This document shows, one piece after another, positions 7,432 to 15,065 of a stretch of 34,206 nt of DNA (positions are counted from its first letter, which is position 1; each line of letters starts with the position of its first letter). Made by a program: the position numbers and the translations under genes. Under the pieces are notes generated by a model that ran no database searches, was not told the origin of the DNA, and worked only from the letters and a program-made list of their open reading frames with translations. The stretch spans positions 1 to 34,206 of the forward strand of contig DCFX01000064.1 of the NCBI GenBank assembly GCA_002314445.1, in the 5' to 3' direction. The DNA comes from Treponema sp. UBA1793. Lineage in GTDB: Bacteria > Spirochaetota > Spirochaetia > Treponematales > Treponemataceae.

Positions 7432-10071
7432 ATGAAAAATGGAAAGAAAAAACCGTTTGTTCTGCGTGTTTTGAAAGGATTTTTTATTCTTCTATGTACA
7501 GTGTTTGTTGCCATATCCTGCTGGATAGCTTTTTCAGCGTTTGACAGAATATCTCCGCTTCGTGCCGTTCCCCGCGATTATTCGCTTTTTATCCATACTG
7601 ATTCCGTATGGGATGCTGTTTCTCCCGTCCTTGATTTAAAAGCTGTAGACGTGTTACTTGCAGAACCGTCTTTTTCCGATTACCGTTCAGGATTCATTCA
7701 GCTGCGGTCATCCGGTTTGCGGAATAACAAATATGCAAAGTTCGCTGCATCACGCCGTGTCGATGCAGCCTTGTATACTTCAGGAGATACGACCGGATAT
7801 GTGGCCGTCGTGGATATGAGTTTTCTGTCGGCAGTAACGAGACTTGCAGATATACTCGGGCCGCATCTTAAAATCGATGGTCTCACCTATACCGCCGGTT
7901 CTTCCCTGCCTCATTATGAATACCGCACGGCGGAATCGACGCTCTTTTTCAAGCAGGAAAGAAATCTTCTTATTATTGCAAACTCGATAGACATGCTTAT
8001 GCGTTCGGCTGCTGAAAATAATGAAACGGAATATACGCAGGACGAGAAAAAGAATCTTACTGCAAAAAATTCCGAAACGTTCCGTATTGTGGCCGATGCC
8101 GGAAAACTTGCTCAATCTGTTGTACAGGGAAATGAAACTGCCTCTGAAATAGCATCTTATTTGACTAAAGGCGCACACAGCGTGATTTCATTCGCAATTT
8201 CCGATTCGGATATAAATATAAAAGCTGATTTTCCGGTGACACTTCCTGCTGACGGCAAATCGCCGCTTGTTTCACTTTTGTCTAAAAATTCACGGATGCC
8301 TGCTTTATTAACAAAGCTTGGAGATCCCATTCAGTATTATACGATTGTCAATGCAGGTTCTCTGCCTGAATTAAAAGACGCTGTGTTTCCATTCGTTGAG
8401 AACAACAAGAATGTTGTGGATTCGTGGAACAAGGCTGAATCATTGTGTAAAACGCTTTTTTCATTGTCGCTGGAGGATATACTTTTTTCGTGGACGGGAA
8501 CGGAATATGCAGTGCTCGGCATAGAAGGGAACAGTGACCCTGTTTTTGCGCTCCAGATTCAGGATGAACAGCAGCGGGAAAAAATATTTGATTCAATCAT
8601 TTCATCGTTTGCTGTGGAAAACCGTACGAATCTTATTATCGGCGGCGTAAGGGTTCCCTGTCTTGCTCTTCCGCCTTTTTTACAGGATGTACTTGCTTCT
8701 TTCAATATTGAACTTCCGCATCCGTACTATCTCATACAAAATGGATATATTTATTTTTCTGAATCGCCCCAGAATCTTTCTTCTATATATAATGCGTATA
8801 AATCCGGGCGGATGCTGGCACGGAAGGAAAACTGGAAGACTGTGTCCGATAATCAGAATTCTGCTTTTACGATAGGTATGTATTATGATCTGCAGCGAAG
8901 TGTTCCATTCTTCCTTGAAAACGGGACGATAGTGTCAAAGATTTTAAAACTGTACAACATAGGCCGGTGCGATTTCCGTATCAAAAATAACGTTCTTACC
9001 TGTCAGCTTCATGCAACAGTATGTCCTGACGATGGTACCCGCCTTATTCCGGGCTTTCCTCTTCCATCAGGTACAGTACAGGATTATAACCTTCAGTCCG
9101 GACCGGTGAAAAATTCCGGGGCCGTTTTCTGGGTTGAAAACGGAAAAACTGTGAAGGCTCTTGAGTTTGTGTCGATGAAGCAATCTGAAACGATGCTTCC
9201 TGATTCGTGTACGATAGCTTCGGCTTCGGAAGAAACGTCAGGCGGCGGTGTCCTTTGGGCTGTGACTTCCAACGGTGCTGCCTATCTGCTGAACAGACAG
9301 CTTGAATGTCTGGACGGCTTTCCCGTGGTGACAGGCGCCTTACCGTCTGCGAAAAGTGCCGCATATAAAAACGGACTGCTTATACCGTCCCGGGACGGTT
9401 CTGTCATATTTGTAAGATCGGACGGTACTTACGGAGTGCTGCCGGTTGCAGAGGGGGCTGTTTTTAAATCAGCGCCTGCCGTTCTGGGAGAGACTGCTGC
9501 CATATATAGTAAAAGTTTTAAAGGTTCCATTTATCTCATAAAAAAAGACGCGTGCGTAAATGCCGGTGAGCCGATGAAAATAGACGGAATCGGTTTTGGA
9601 AGGCCTGCACTTGCGGAAAACGGCCATACACTGTATACGGCGTTCATTACGCAGGCAGGACTGTTTTATCTTTTTTCCGACGGCAAAACTGTATCAGGCT
9701 TTCCCGTACAGATAGACGATGTTTTTTATACAAACGTCGTGTACTGCAATAATTTTTTCTTTGCGCTCTCGCAGGATGCCCTGCTGTACAGAATCGGATT
9801 TGATGGGTCTTTTATATCAATAAAGATACCCGATGCAGTATCAGCCAGACAGGGGTTTGTCGCAGCAGTTTCTTCGGACGGACATGACGATGTCTACGTC
9901 TGTGCCGACGGCAATATCCTGCACGGGTTCAGCCCGGCTCTTGAAGTGCTCCGCGGATTCCCTGTTGCCGGATGCAGCATTCCTGTTTTTGCCGATATCA
10001 ACGGAGACCGGAATGACGATTGCCTTGTCCTTTCTGCCGACAAACGATTATATGCATGGAATTTAAAATGA
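7432..10071 (+). CDS. Membrane-anchored periplasmic protein with C-terminal beta-propeller-like region
   Basis: The 879-aa protein has a basic N-terminus and one hydrophobic segment (about residues 13-36, LKGFFILLCTVFVAISCWIAF). It should therefore be anchored in the inner membrane with the rest outside. Residues about 40-540 have no recognised domain; repeated LLIIANSIDML and YYLIQNGYIYFSESPQNL segments recall the DUF3352 style of surface proteins, but weakly. Residues about 590-879 look like beta-propeller blades. The motif GFPV recurs at 629, 756 and 842, and the end reads FADINGDRNDDCLVLS, an FG-GAP-like calcium-binding loop, followed by KRLYAWNLK as in PQQ/VCBS propellers. The stop overlaps the next lipoprotein's ATG (ATGA), so the two are co-translated and may interact. 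Function is unknown; a scaffold or sensor role is inference. Confidence 0.75.
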   Translation: MKNGKKKPFVLRVLKGFFILLCTVFVAISCWIAFSAFDRISPLRAVPRDYSLFIHTDSVWDAVSPVLDLKAVDVLLAEPSFSDYRSGFIQLRSSGLRNNKYAKFAASRRVDAALYTSGDTTGYVAVVDMSFLSAVTRLADILGPHLKIDGLTYTAGSSLPHYEYRTAESTLFFKQERNLLIIANSIDMLMRSAAENNETEYTQDEKKNLTAKNSETFRIVADAGKLAQSVVQGNETASEIASYLTKGAHSVISFAISDSDINIKADFPVTLPADGKSPLVSLLSKNSRMPALLTKLGDPIQYYTIVNAGSLPELKDAVFPFVENNKNVVDSWNKAESLCKTLFSLSLEDILFSWTGTEYAVLGIEGNSDPVFALQIQDEQQREKIFDSIISSFAVENRTNLIIGGVRVPCLALPPFLQDVLASFNIELPHPYYLIQNGYIYFSESPQNLSSIYNAYKSGRMLARKENWKTVSDNQNSAFTIGMYYDLQRSVPFFLENGTIVSKILKLYNIGRCDFRIKNNVLTCQLHATVCPDDGTRLIPGFPLPSGTVQDYNLQSGPVKNSGAVFWVENGKTVKALEFVSMKQSETMLPDSCTIASASEETSGGGVLWAVTSNGAAYLLNRQLECLDGFPVVTGALPSAKSAAYKNGLLIPSRDGSVIFVRSDGTYGVLPVAEGAVFKSAPAVLGETAAIYSKSFKGSIYLIKKDACVNAGEPMKIDGIGFGRPALAENGHTLYTAFITQAGLFYLFSDGKTVSGFPVQIDDVFYTNVVYCNNFFFALSQDALLYRIGFDGSFISIKIPDAVSARQGFVAAVSSDGHDDVYVCADGNILHGFSPALEVLRGFPVAGCSIPVFADINGDRNDDCLVLSADKRLYAWNLK

Positions 10072-11171
10072 GGAAATTAACGATAATCATTGCCGCACTC
10101 AGTGCGTCTATGCTGACATCATGTATGTCCCTTCAGCACGATGTATCTCTTCCTGTGGGGCAGACCGGAGCCGGAGATTTTTCTACTGAGATTGAATCCC
10201 GGCTTGCAGTGTTTGACGCAGCAATCCTCCTGGGCGATAGTCCCGAAAAAGACAGATCATCCCGGACGTATGTTATTGAGCAGATACAGGGGAAACTTCT
10301 GGAGCCGCAGCTTGACAAAACGGCTGTTGCCAGATTTACGGCAGTTCAGGGGCGGCTGTACCTGCTTGGCGGTGAAAGAGGGCAGGCCGAAAAGTGCTAC
10401 AGAAAGGCTCTTAAGAAAAATCCTGAGGACAGTGAAGTTATCGTCCTGGGACATCGTCTCGGTCTTATACCAAAACTTGGGCAGAATACCGAGTTGTACG
10501 ACAGTGACGGAATTTTCATTCTGGAAACGGCGGTAGACGCATATAAAAGCGGATTGTACGACGATGCAGCAGGCCTGTTTGACATGGCTTTCCTGAAACT
10601 TCCACCGTTTTACAGAAGTGCATACAAAGATCTCCGGGATAAAGCGTGGAACCTTAAAGATTCAGCAGGCCGGGACAGCAAAGTGACAAACTTACTGCAG
10701 CTTGACGAACTCACTCTTTCCCAGATGATGGATATTGCAGAAGATACAGGGAATATCCTTGATATGTATACGGGAGGCAGGAAGCTGTCCGGACAGCAGC
10801 TGTTTGCTCAAATTACGAAGTCAGGTCTCCTCAAGGGCGTTTCCGGTACTGCGGAGGACGCCGCTTCCGAGGCTGTTCAGCTTACAGCAGGGACAAAAGT
10901 AACCCGTATACTGTGTGCCCGCTTTTTGTGGAATCTGTATATCGGTATGAAGGGTGATGAATCGACGGCGACCGCCTATTCACGCACATACCGCACGGAA
11001 ATAAAAGCCCGCAGTCCTGTACCTGATGTACCTCTTGATTCAGAAGATTTTGATGCCGTTCTCGGTACAGTTGAAAACGAACTGCTTGCTCTTCCTGACG
11101 GGCGGAATTTTTATCCGGATGAAAACATTTCCGGCGCCGAATTCAGCAGAAGTGTAAAAAAGCTGCAGTAA
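10068..11171 (+). CDS. TPR lipoprotein with C-terminal SLH-like module
   Basis: The 367-aa product starts at 10068 in an ATGA overlap with the propeller gene. A lipoprotein signal peptide (MRKLTIIIAALSASMLTSC, lipid on Cys19) is visible. Residues about 95-200 contain TPR-like helices (RLYLLGGERGQAEKCYRKALKKNPED, then YKSGLYDDAAGLFDMAFLKLPP). The last 52 residues (316-367) resemble an S-layer homology domain: a PDV opening, a helix with VENELLALPDG, the F-Y-P-D-E-N turn, and AEFSRSVKKL. A partial second copy may lie at 272-297 (KVTRILCARFLWNLY). In other bacteria SLH modules bind cell-wall polymers. Here the module sits on a lipoprotein, so it may tie a membrane to peptidoglycan. The TPR and lipoprotein calls are firm; the SLH call is moderate. 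Confidence 0.75.
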   Translation: MRKLTIIIAALSASMLTSCMSLQHDVSLPVGQTGAGDFSTEIESRLAVFDAAILLGDSPEKDRSSRTYVIEQIQGKLLEPQLDKTAVARFTAVQGRLYLLGGERGQAEKCYRKALKKNPEDSEVIVLGHRLGLIPKLGQNTELYDSDGIFILETAVDAYKSGLYDDAAGLFDMAFLKLPPFYRSAYKDLRDKAWNLKDSAGRDSKVTNLLQLDELTLSQMMDIAEDTGNILDMYTGGRKLSGQQLFAQITKSGLLKGVSGTAEDAASEAVQLTAGTKVTRILCARFLWNLYIGMKGDESTATAYSRTYRTEIKARSPVPDVPLDSEDFDAVLGTVENELLALPDGRNFYPDENISGAEFSRSVKKLQ

Positions 11172-11204
11172 TACCTCTGCTGAACCGGCTTATGCGGCCG
11201 CTTA

Positions 11205-13250
11205 TCAGAGTATGCGTATTTTATATTCAATCTCGGAGACTGTCTTTACAAGCGAACACGCCGTGCCGTCCTCAAACAAAGGGCGGTCTTCCAGGTACAA
11301 ATCGTCTGTAATTTTAAGCGCATCTATTTCAAGTCTGAACGAGTGCGATATAAAATGTTTCATGCTGAATTGAAACGGAATATTCTTTCCGCAGAACAGA
11401 TTGTCGGCAGCAAGGCGCCCGTTTTCGTACAACCGCACACAGTTTCCGTTATAATAAATCGAAACATAGCAGTCATTTCCGTCCCATGAACCGACAGTCA
11501 GCTCATACGTTTTTGTCGTTTCCGTTGTATTGACGAGTTTTGCCGTAACTTCAGGAACAGGCTGTTTTTTCAGTTCGATCGGAGGAACAGGAAGAGGAGG
11601 ATACACTGTAAAGGCCATATCATCGCCGTCATAAAGATATATCCTGCTGTCGTCTTCGACAAGGGCTGCGTACGTTATAACGAGATATTCCTTTCCCTTA
11701 TATGAAATTTTGTACGCATGTTCCGCTTCTTTCCTCGTAAGTGTCAGAATTTCAGCATCGGAAGGCCATTTTCCGTCTTTAAAGTGATACAGTGCTTCAT
11801 TTTCAGATGTTCCGGAAGCGGCGCTGCGGTAAAATATGTATACCGGTTTTTCGTTGTGCAGGATACAGAGCGGTGTTGCAAACGCTTTTTCCAGCAGCGC
11901 ATCCCCGATTTGCATATTGAAAGGCAGAAAGACGTAATCACCATTATGCAGATTGAGCGTGAATGATATGCTGCCGAGAGAGAATGTGTGTGCCGTATGT
12001 TCTGCCATGGTATGGTGACGCACATAATTGTTTACAAAAAGATAGCCGCTGGTCAGGCCGTTCTGCTCTGTATACCGCCACGAATAGCGGATACCTTCCA
12101 TATTTTCAGGTTCATCAGGATTGTCAGCGGGAATATGGGAATCCATACGGCAGAGTGCTTTTCCGAAATCAGCTGCAAACAGTGCGTACAGTTTAAGCTC
12201 TCCGTATACCGGAGTAATTCTGCCGTGCTCGCCGATCGGCGCAAAAAAATCATATGAGAGTTCCGGCAAATCGTTGAGTGAGCCGGTTTCTTTGCTTTCC
12301 TGAAGCATGGACAGTCTGCCCTTCGGATTGGTACCGCCGTGATACATGTAATATCCAAGCAGATTCACGCCTGACGCCAGCTTTACGAGTGTTTCCGCAC
12401 CGATATCGTACGCATCCGGAACGGGACGGCGTTTGCAGGTCGGCTGAAGTCCTCCGCCAAGTTCGGCAGTGAGGTACGGAAACTTTTCAACATCGAACGT
12501 AATACCGCCGCCGGAACCGAAATCGCTCCCGATTGCATGATCGTTTCGCTCATGCGTAATGACATAATTACCGCTCGGCTCTAATTCGACCGTACGCGGA
12601 TCCCACGGAGCGTCGACATAACCGCCCATTACCGGAATCATTCCGGCAGTAACAGCACCGCCCCAGCCTGTAGCCGTATACAGCGGGACATCAAATCCTG
12701 TCTCCTTTGCCATAGAGAGCAGTCGTTTCATGTGCTTTTCGCCTTCTTCCCCTGTCATGCCGCCGCAGTGTCCGTATTCATTTTCAATCTGCACGCCGAT
12801 TATGGGGCCGTTGTCCTTCAACAGCAGACCTGCAATCTGGTCATATATACGGCTGTACCAGATTTTTACTTCCTTGAAGTAGCGTTCATCATTCGTACGC
12901 GTCTCAAAATCCTTGTGCAGCAGCCAGTCCGGAAAGCCGCCGTTGCGTACTTCCCCGTGGCACCACGGACCTATGCGGAGAATAAGGTACAGACCGCATT
13001 CCCTGCATGTCTCCACAAACCGCCGTACATCGCGGCATCTCGTAAAGTCCCATGCGCCTTCTATTTCTTCGTGATGAATCCAGATAGTGTATGTAGAAAC
13101 GACGGTAACTCCGCCTGCTTTCATTTTCAGCAGCTCGTCTTTCCATGAGTCGGCCGCGCAACGTGAATAATGTATTTCGCCCATGACAGGAAACCATGGT
13201 TCTTCATTTTTTCTCAGATATTTTGGCGTAAAATCAAATGAATCTGGCAA
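11205..13250 (-). CDS. Glycoside hydrolase family 35 beta-galactosidase
   Basis: The 681-aa protein is a GH35 beta-galactosidase, which removes terminal galactose from oligosaccharides with retention. The TIM barrel runs from about 15 to 330. The catalytic acid is Glu158 in QIENEYG and the nucleophile Glu263 in YLTAELGGG. GEIHYSR near the start and YYMYHGGTNPKG near 315 are also diagnostic. The beta-rich remainder corresponds to the accessory domains. No signal peptide is present, so it acts in the cytoplasm on imported sugars; no transporter is adjacent. The start is TTG at 13250, supported by GGAGG (13261-13257) six bases upstream; the next ATG would remove part of the barrel. It has its own promoter with operator-like dyads, suggesting sugar-responsive control, and is convergent with the SLH-like lipoprotein gene 33 bp away. 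Confidence 0.9.
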   Translation of the reverse strand: MPDSFDFTPKYLRKNEEPWFPVMGEIHYSRCAADSWKDELLKMKAGGVTVVSTYTIWIHHEEIEGAWDFTRCRDVRRFVETCRECGLYLILRIGPWCHGEVRNGGFPDWLLHKDFETRTNDERYFKEVKIWYSRIYDQIAGLLLKDNGPIIGVQIENEYGHCGGMTGEEGEKHMKRLLSMAKETGFDVPLYTATGWGGAVTAGMIPVMGGYVDAPWDPRTVELEPSGNYVITHERNDHAIGSDFGSGGGITFDVEKFPYLTAELGGGLQPTCKRRPVPDAYDIGAETLVKLASGVNLLGYYMYHGGTNPKGRLSMLQESKETGSLNDLPELSYDFFAPIGEHGRITPVYGELKLYALFAADFGKALCRMDSHIPADNPDEPENMEGIRYSWRYTEQNGLTSGYLFVNNYVRHHTMAEHTAHTFSLGSISFTLNLHNGDYVFLPFNMQIGDALLEKAFATPLCILHNEKPVYIFYRSAASGTSENEALYHFKDGKWPSDAEILTLTRKEAEHAYKISYKGKEYLVITYAALVEDDSRIYLYDGDDMAFTVYPPLPVPPIELKKQPVPEVTAKLVNTTETTKTYELTVGSWDGNDCYVSIYYNGNCVRLYENGRLAADNLFCGKNIPFQFSMKHFISHSFRLEIDALKITDDLYLEDRPLFEDGTACSLVKTVSEIEYKIRIL

Positions 13251-13276
13251 AATAAACCTCCATAACTGCTGCTATA

Positions 13277-13305
13277 AGTATATATTACTCTGATTAAATA
13301 ATCAA
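13277..13305 (-). promoter_or_regulatory. Promoter of the GH35 beta-galactosidase gene
   Basis: On the minus strand TTGATT (13305-13300), a 17-bp spacer and TATACT (13282-13277) form a strong sigma70-type promoter. The predicted start is near 13270, giving a short leader of about 20 nt that contains GGAGG. Confidence 0.65.
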
Positions 13306-13358
13306 CACGGATTAATGACACGTGTAAACAGTAGAAAGGTCATCCCATTTCCACGTGG
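13291..13358. promoter_or_regulatory. Operator-like dyads upstream of the beta-galactosidase gene
   Basis: TGATTA-AA-TAATCA (13291-13304) is a dyad overlapping the -35 and spacer. Further upstream two CACGTG-centred palindromes occur, ACACGTGT (13318-13325) and CCACGTGG (13351-13358), 33 bp apart or about three helical turns. Their position suggests a repressor site and a paired regulator site, but no regulator gene is adjacent. Confidence 0.4.
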
Positions 13359-13410
13359 TGATATGCGGTACTGATTTGAATGCAGTACAGGTACTCAGAT
13401 AAACGACTGC

Positions 13411-13453
13411 TAAAATAAAAAAGGGACTGTCTGGAGGGATGAGCAGTCCCCTT
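13411..13453 (-). terminator. Intrinsic terminator of the minus-strand TatT-like gene
   Basis: On the minus strand a GGGACTG/CAGTCCC stem (13450-13444 with 13429-13423), lengthened by flanking A/T pairs, has a 14-nt loop. It is directly followed by TTTTTTATTTTA (13422-13411). This is a classic Rho-independent terminator about 20 bp after the stop codon at 13474. Confidence 0.85.
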
Positions 13454-13473
13454 AAAATGACATCATGCGATAA

Positions 13474-14334
13474 TCAGATCATGCCAATTGCCTTGTCTAT
13501 GTCAGCAGGACTAAGTTTATGCGAATTATAATAGTACAGCGAATATCCTGCTTTATTGATTTTCCGCAGCCATTTTATGTAATGGCCGCCCGGTTGGATG
13601 CTGTCTGCATCTGCGAGCAGTGCAGCACTTTCGGTGCGTTTCAATTCATCTTCAAACAGGTACTGCGAAAGAAAAATTTTTGCGTAATACATTTCGGCTT
13701 CGGTACGCGCACCGTGTACGGCAAGGTCGAAGCATTTTTTAGCCTTTGACTTGCTTCCCCCTCCAAAAGAAGGAGCGTAATAATACCATTGAGCAATATT
13801 CGTAAGCGCATACGACATGGAAGGATCCTGTTCAAGCGCTTTCTCGTAATACGTTTTTACGGCAAGCCCGTCGTGCAGGATTTTGGTTACAGATGCATAG
13901 CTCAGGCTGCAGGAGAGTATATCCGCTTCCGTGCAGTACAGCCACTTATTGATCACTTCATCCTTATGAGACGTAAACCATGTTTCATTTTTTTCATTCT
14001 GGGATTGAAGCAGTGTTTTTATCTGACTCTCATTTCCCTGCATTTTATATAAATAGTTATATCTTTCAAGAACTTCGAAGTTTTCCAGAATAAGCTTTTC
14101 TTCTCCGGTAAAACCTGAAATCATATTTTCCGAAAGGTGCTTGTCGTGATATGTATCTATCTGCAGGAGTGCATCTTCCGGTTTTTCGTATACAGCAAGG
14201 TTCATACGGAGCGTCATAAACAGGTCTATTGCGTTTTCTGCCTGGTGTGACAAATTTTCAGCAGCACTGACATGTACTGCCAGTATAAAACTGAAAAACA
14301 ATACAAAAAAGACGCCTGTATGCTTTACACACAT
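13474..14334 (-). CDS. Exported TatT-like TPR protein (paralog A)
   Basis: The 286-aa product has a signal peptide (MCVKHTGVFFVLFFSFILAVHVSAA, cleavage after about residue 25) and a helical TPR-like body. The hallmark is AQWYYYAPSFGGGSKSKAKKCFDLAV, matching the 'YY.AP...GG...KA' motif of TatT-like proteins, the periplasmic trimeric partners of spirochaete TRAP transporters. It is clearly paralogous to the gene at 15066-15929: both share NKWLY, LSCS/C, YY-ALxQDP and KINxAGxSxxYY. No TRAP P or permease gene is nearby, so a transport role is not shown. The start at 14334 is preferred to the ATG at 14388: it gives a proper signal peptide, matches the paralog's length (287 aa), and lies six bases after a -10 box. 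The gene ends in a strong terminator. Confidence 0.7.
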   Translation of the reverse strand: MCVKHTGVFFVLFFSFILAVHVSAAENLSHQAENAIDLFMTLRMNLAVYEKPEDALLQIDTYHDKHLSENMISGFTGEEKLILENFEVLERYNYLYKMQGNESQIKTLLQSQNEKNETWFTSHKDEVINKWLYCTEADILSCSLSYASVTKILHDGLAVKTYYEKALEQDPSMSYALTNIAQWYYYAPSFGGGSKSKAKKCFDLAVHGARTEAEMYYAKIFLSQYLFEDELKRTESAALLADADSIQPGGHYIKWLRKINKAGYSLYYYNSHKLSPADIDKAIGMI

Positions 14335-14340
14335 ATCAAA

Positions 14341-14369
14341 AGGATACTTAATTTTTGCAAATAGTACAA
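14341..14369 (-). promoter_or_regulatory. Promoter predicting a leaderless TatT-like A transcript
   Basis: On the minus strand TTGTAC (14369-14364), exactly 17 bp, then TATCCT (14346-14341). A start seven bases later is the A of the ATG at 14334. No Shine-Dalgarno is present. The promoter lies downstream of the CrtO-like stop, so paralog A can be transcribed independently. Confidence 0.5.
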
Positions 14370-14430
14370 GCAGATTTTGTAGGGTCATGCTGCATTTTGC
14401 AGAATATCAAAAATATCCATGCCGTTCCAT

Positions 14431-15015
14431 TTATTTAACACTGTCCTGCTGTTTTTTTAACTGCATTTCATAGAGGTGGAACAGTTTCGGCCTGTTGTTT
14501 CTCTGTATGAGGACAGGCGGAACGTTGAGCCCGAAATTAATAAGTGCAAGAGGAAGAATCAGGGGAATCATGAGACTGTGAGGATTGACAATCATATTGA
14601 CTATACCGCTTAAAGCCATCCAGCAGTGGAGTGTTTCCGCATAACATGTTTCAACAAGAAAGTGATAAAGATAGTCTGATTTTATACTCGATATTTTCGA
14701 TTTTGACAGTCCCGTCGTAAGTTTCCCTGTATCGGGAATATAATCCTTCCAGTCGATAATACGGATGAATTTATAAAATTTCCGCTCCCAGCTGTATGGG
14801 CAGAAGATTTTTTTGTGCGGATCAAACCATTCCGCCGGCAGTTTGTGTATAACGGTCGCAATAAGGGCATCTATGCCGAATATTGCAATTGAATTACCCC
14901 ACGTAAGAAGCGCAAGAACCCACACAGGATATCCTGAAGAGCCGAAGAAAACATTACAGACGAACACAATGGCAGGTCCGACACCGAGAATCCACAAATA
15001 CAAAGTCAAATGCAT
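14431..15015 (-). CDS. CrtO-like membrane acyltransferase (glycosyl-4,4'-diaponeurosporenoate acyltransferase family)
   Basis: The 194-aa membrane protein has two N-terminal hydrophobic helices (about 3-25 and 31-55) and two more near 130-170. Between them are the family features: WERKFYKFIRIIDWKDYIPDTGK, then LVETCYAETLHCW (E-T-x-x-A-E-x-x-H-W-like core), and near the end NVPPVLIQRNNRPKL, close to the 'NlPxIlIQRYNRPRL' ending of the family. Staphylococcal CrtO attaches a fatty acyl chain to a glycosylated carotenoid. No carotenoid genes occur here, so acylation of another glycolipid is more likely (inference). AGGA lies seven bases before the ATG. It is divergent from paralog B by 50 bp and precedes paralog A on the same strand. 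The family call is by motif memory. Confidence 0.65.
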   Translation of the reverse strand: MHLTLYLWILGVGPAIVFVCNVFFGSSGYPVWVLALLTWGNSIAIFGIDALIATVIHKLPAEWFDPHKKIFCPYSWERKFYKFIRIIDWKDYIPDTGKLTTGLSKSKISSIKSDYLYHFLVETCYAETLHCWMALSGIVNMIVNPHSLMIPLILPLALINFGLNVPPVLIQRNNRPKLFHLYEMQLKKQQDSVK

Positions 15016-15030
15016 AAAAAAATCCTATTC

Positions 15031-15059
15031 TTTACTTTTGCGATACAATCCAGTATGGT
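15031..15059 (+). promoter_or_regulatory. Promoter predicting a leaderless TatT-like B transcript
   Basis: TTTACT (15031-15036), exactly 17 bp, then TATGGT (15054-15059). A start seven bases later is the A of the ATG at 15066. The geometry is identical to that of paralog A. An alternative -10, TACAAT (15044-15049), would give a short leader but has a poorer -35. Confidence 0.45.
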
Positions 15060-15065
15060 TGTTGA

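Noticed and set aside
7338..7514. N-terminal extension of the 153-aa minus-strand unknown gene
   Set aside because: It would overlap the divergent gene, and the added residues look like antisense of its signal anchor. The ATG at 7337 is preceded by an extended -10 box.
14335..14388. Upstream ATG for TatT-like paralog A
   Set aside because: It would place extra residues before a good signal peptide, span the predicted promoter, and make the protein longer than its paralog.
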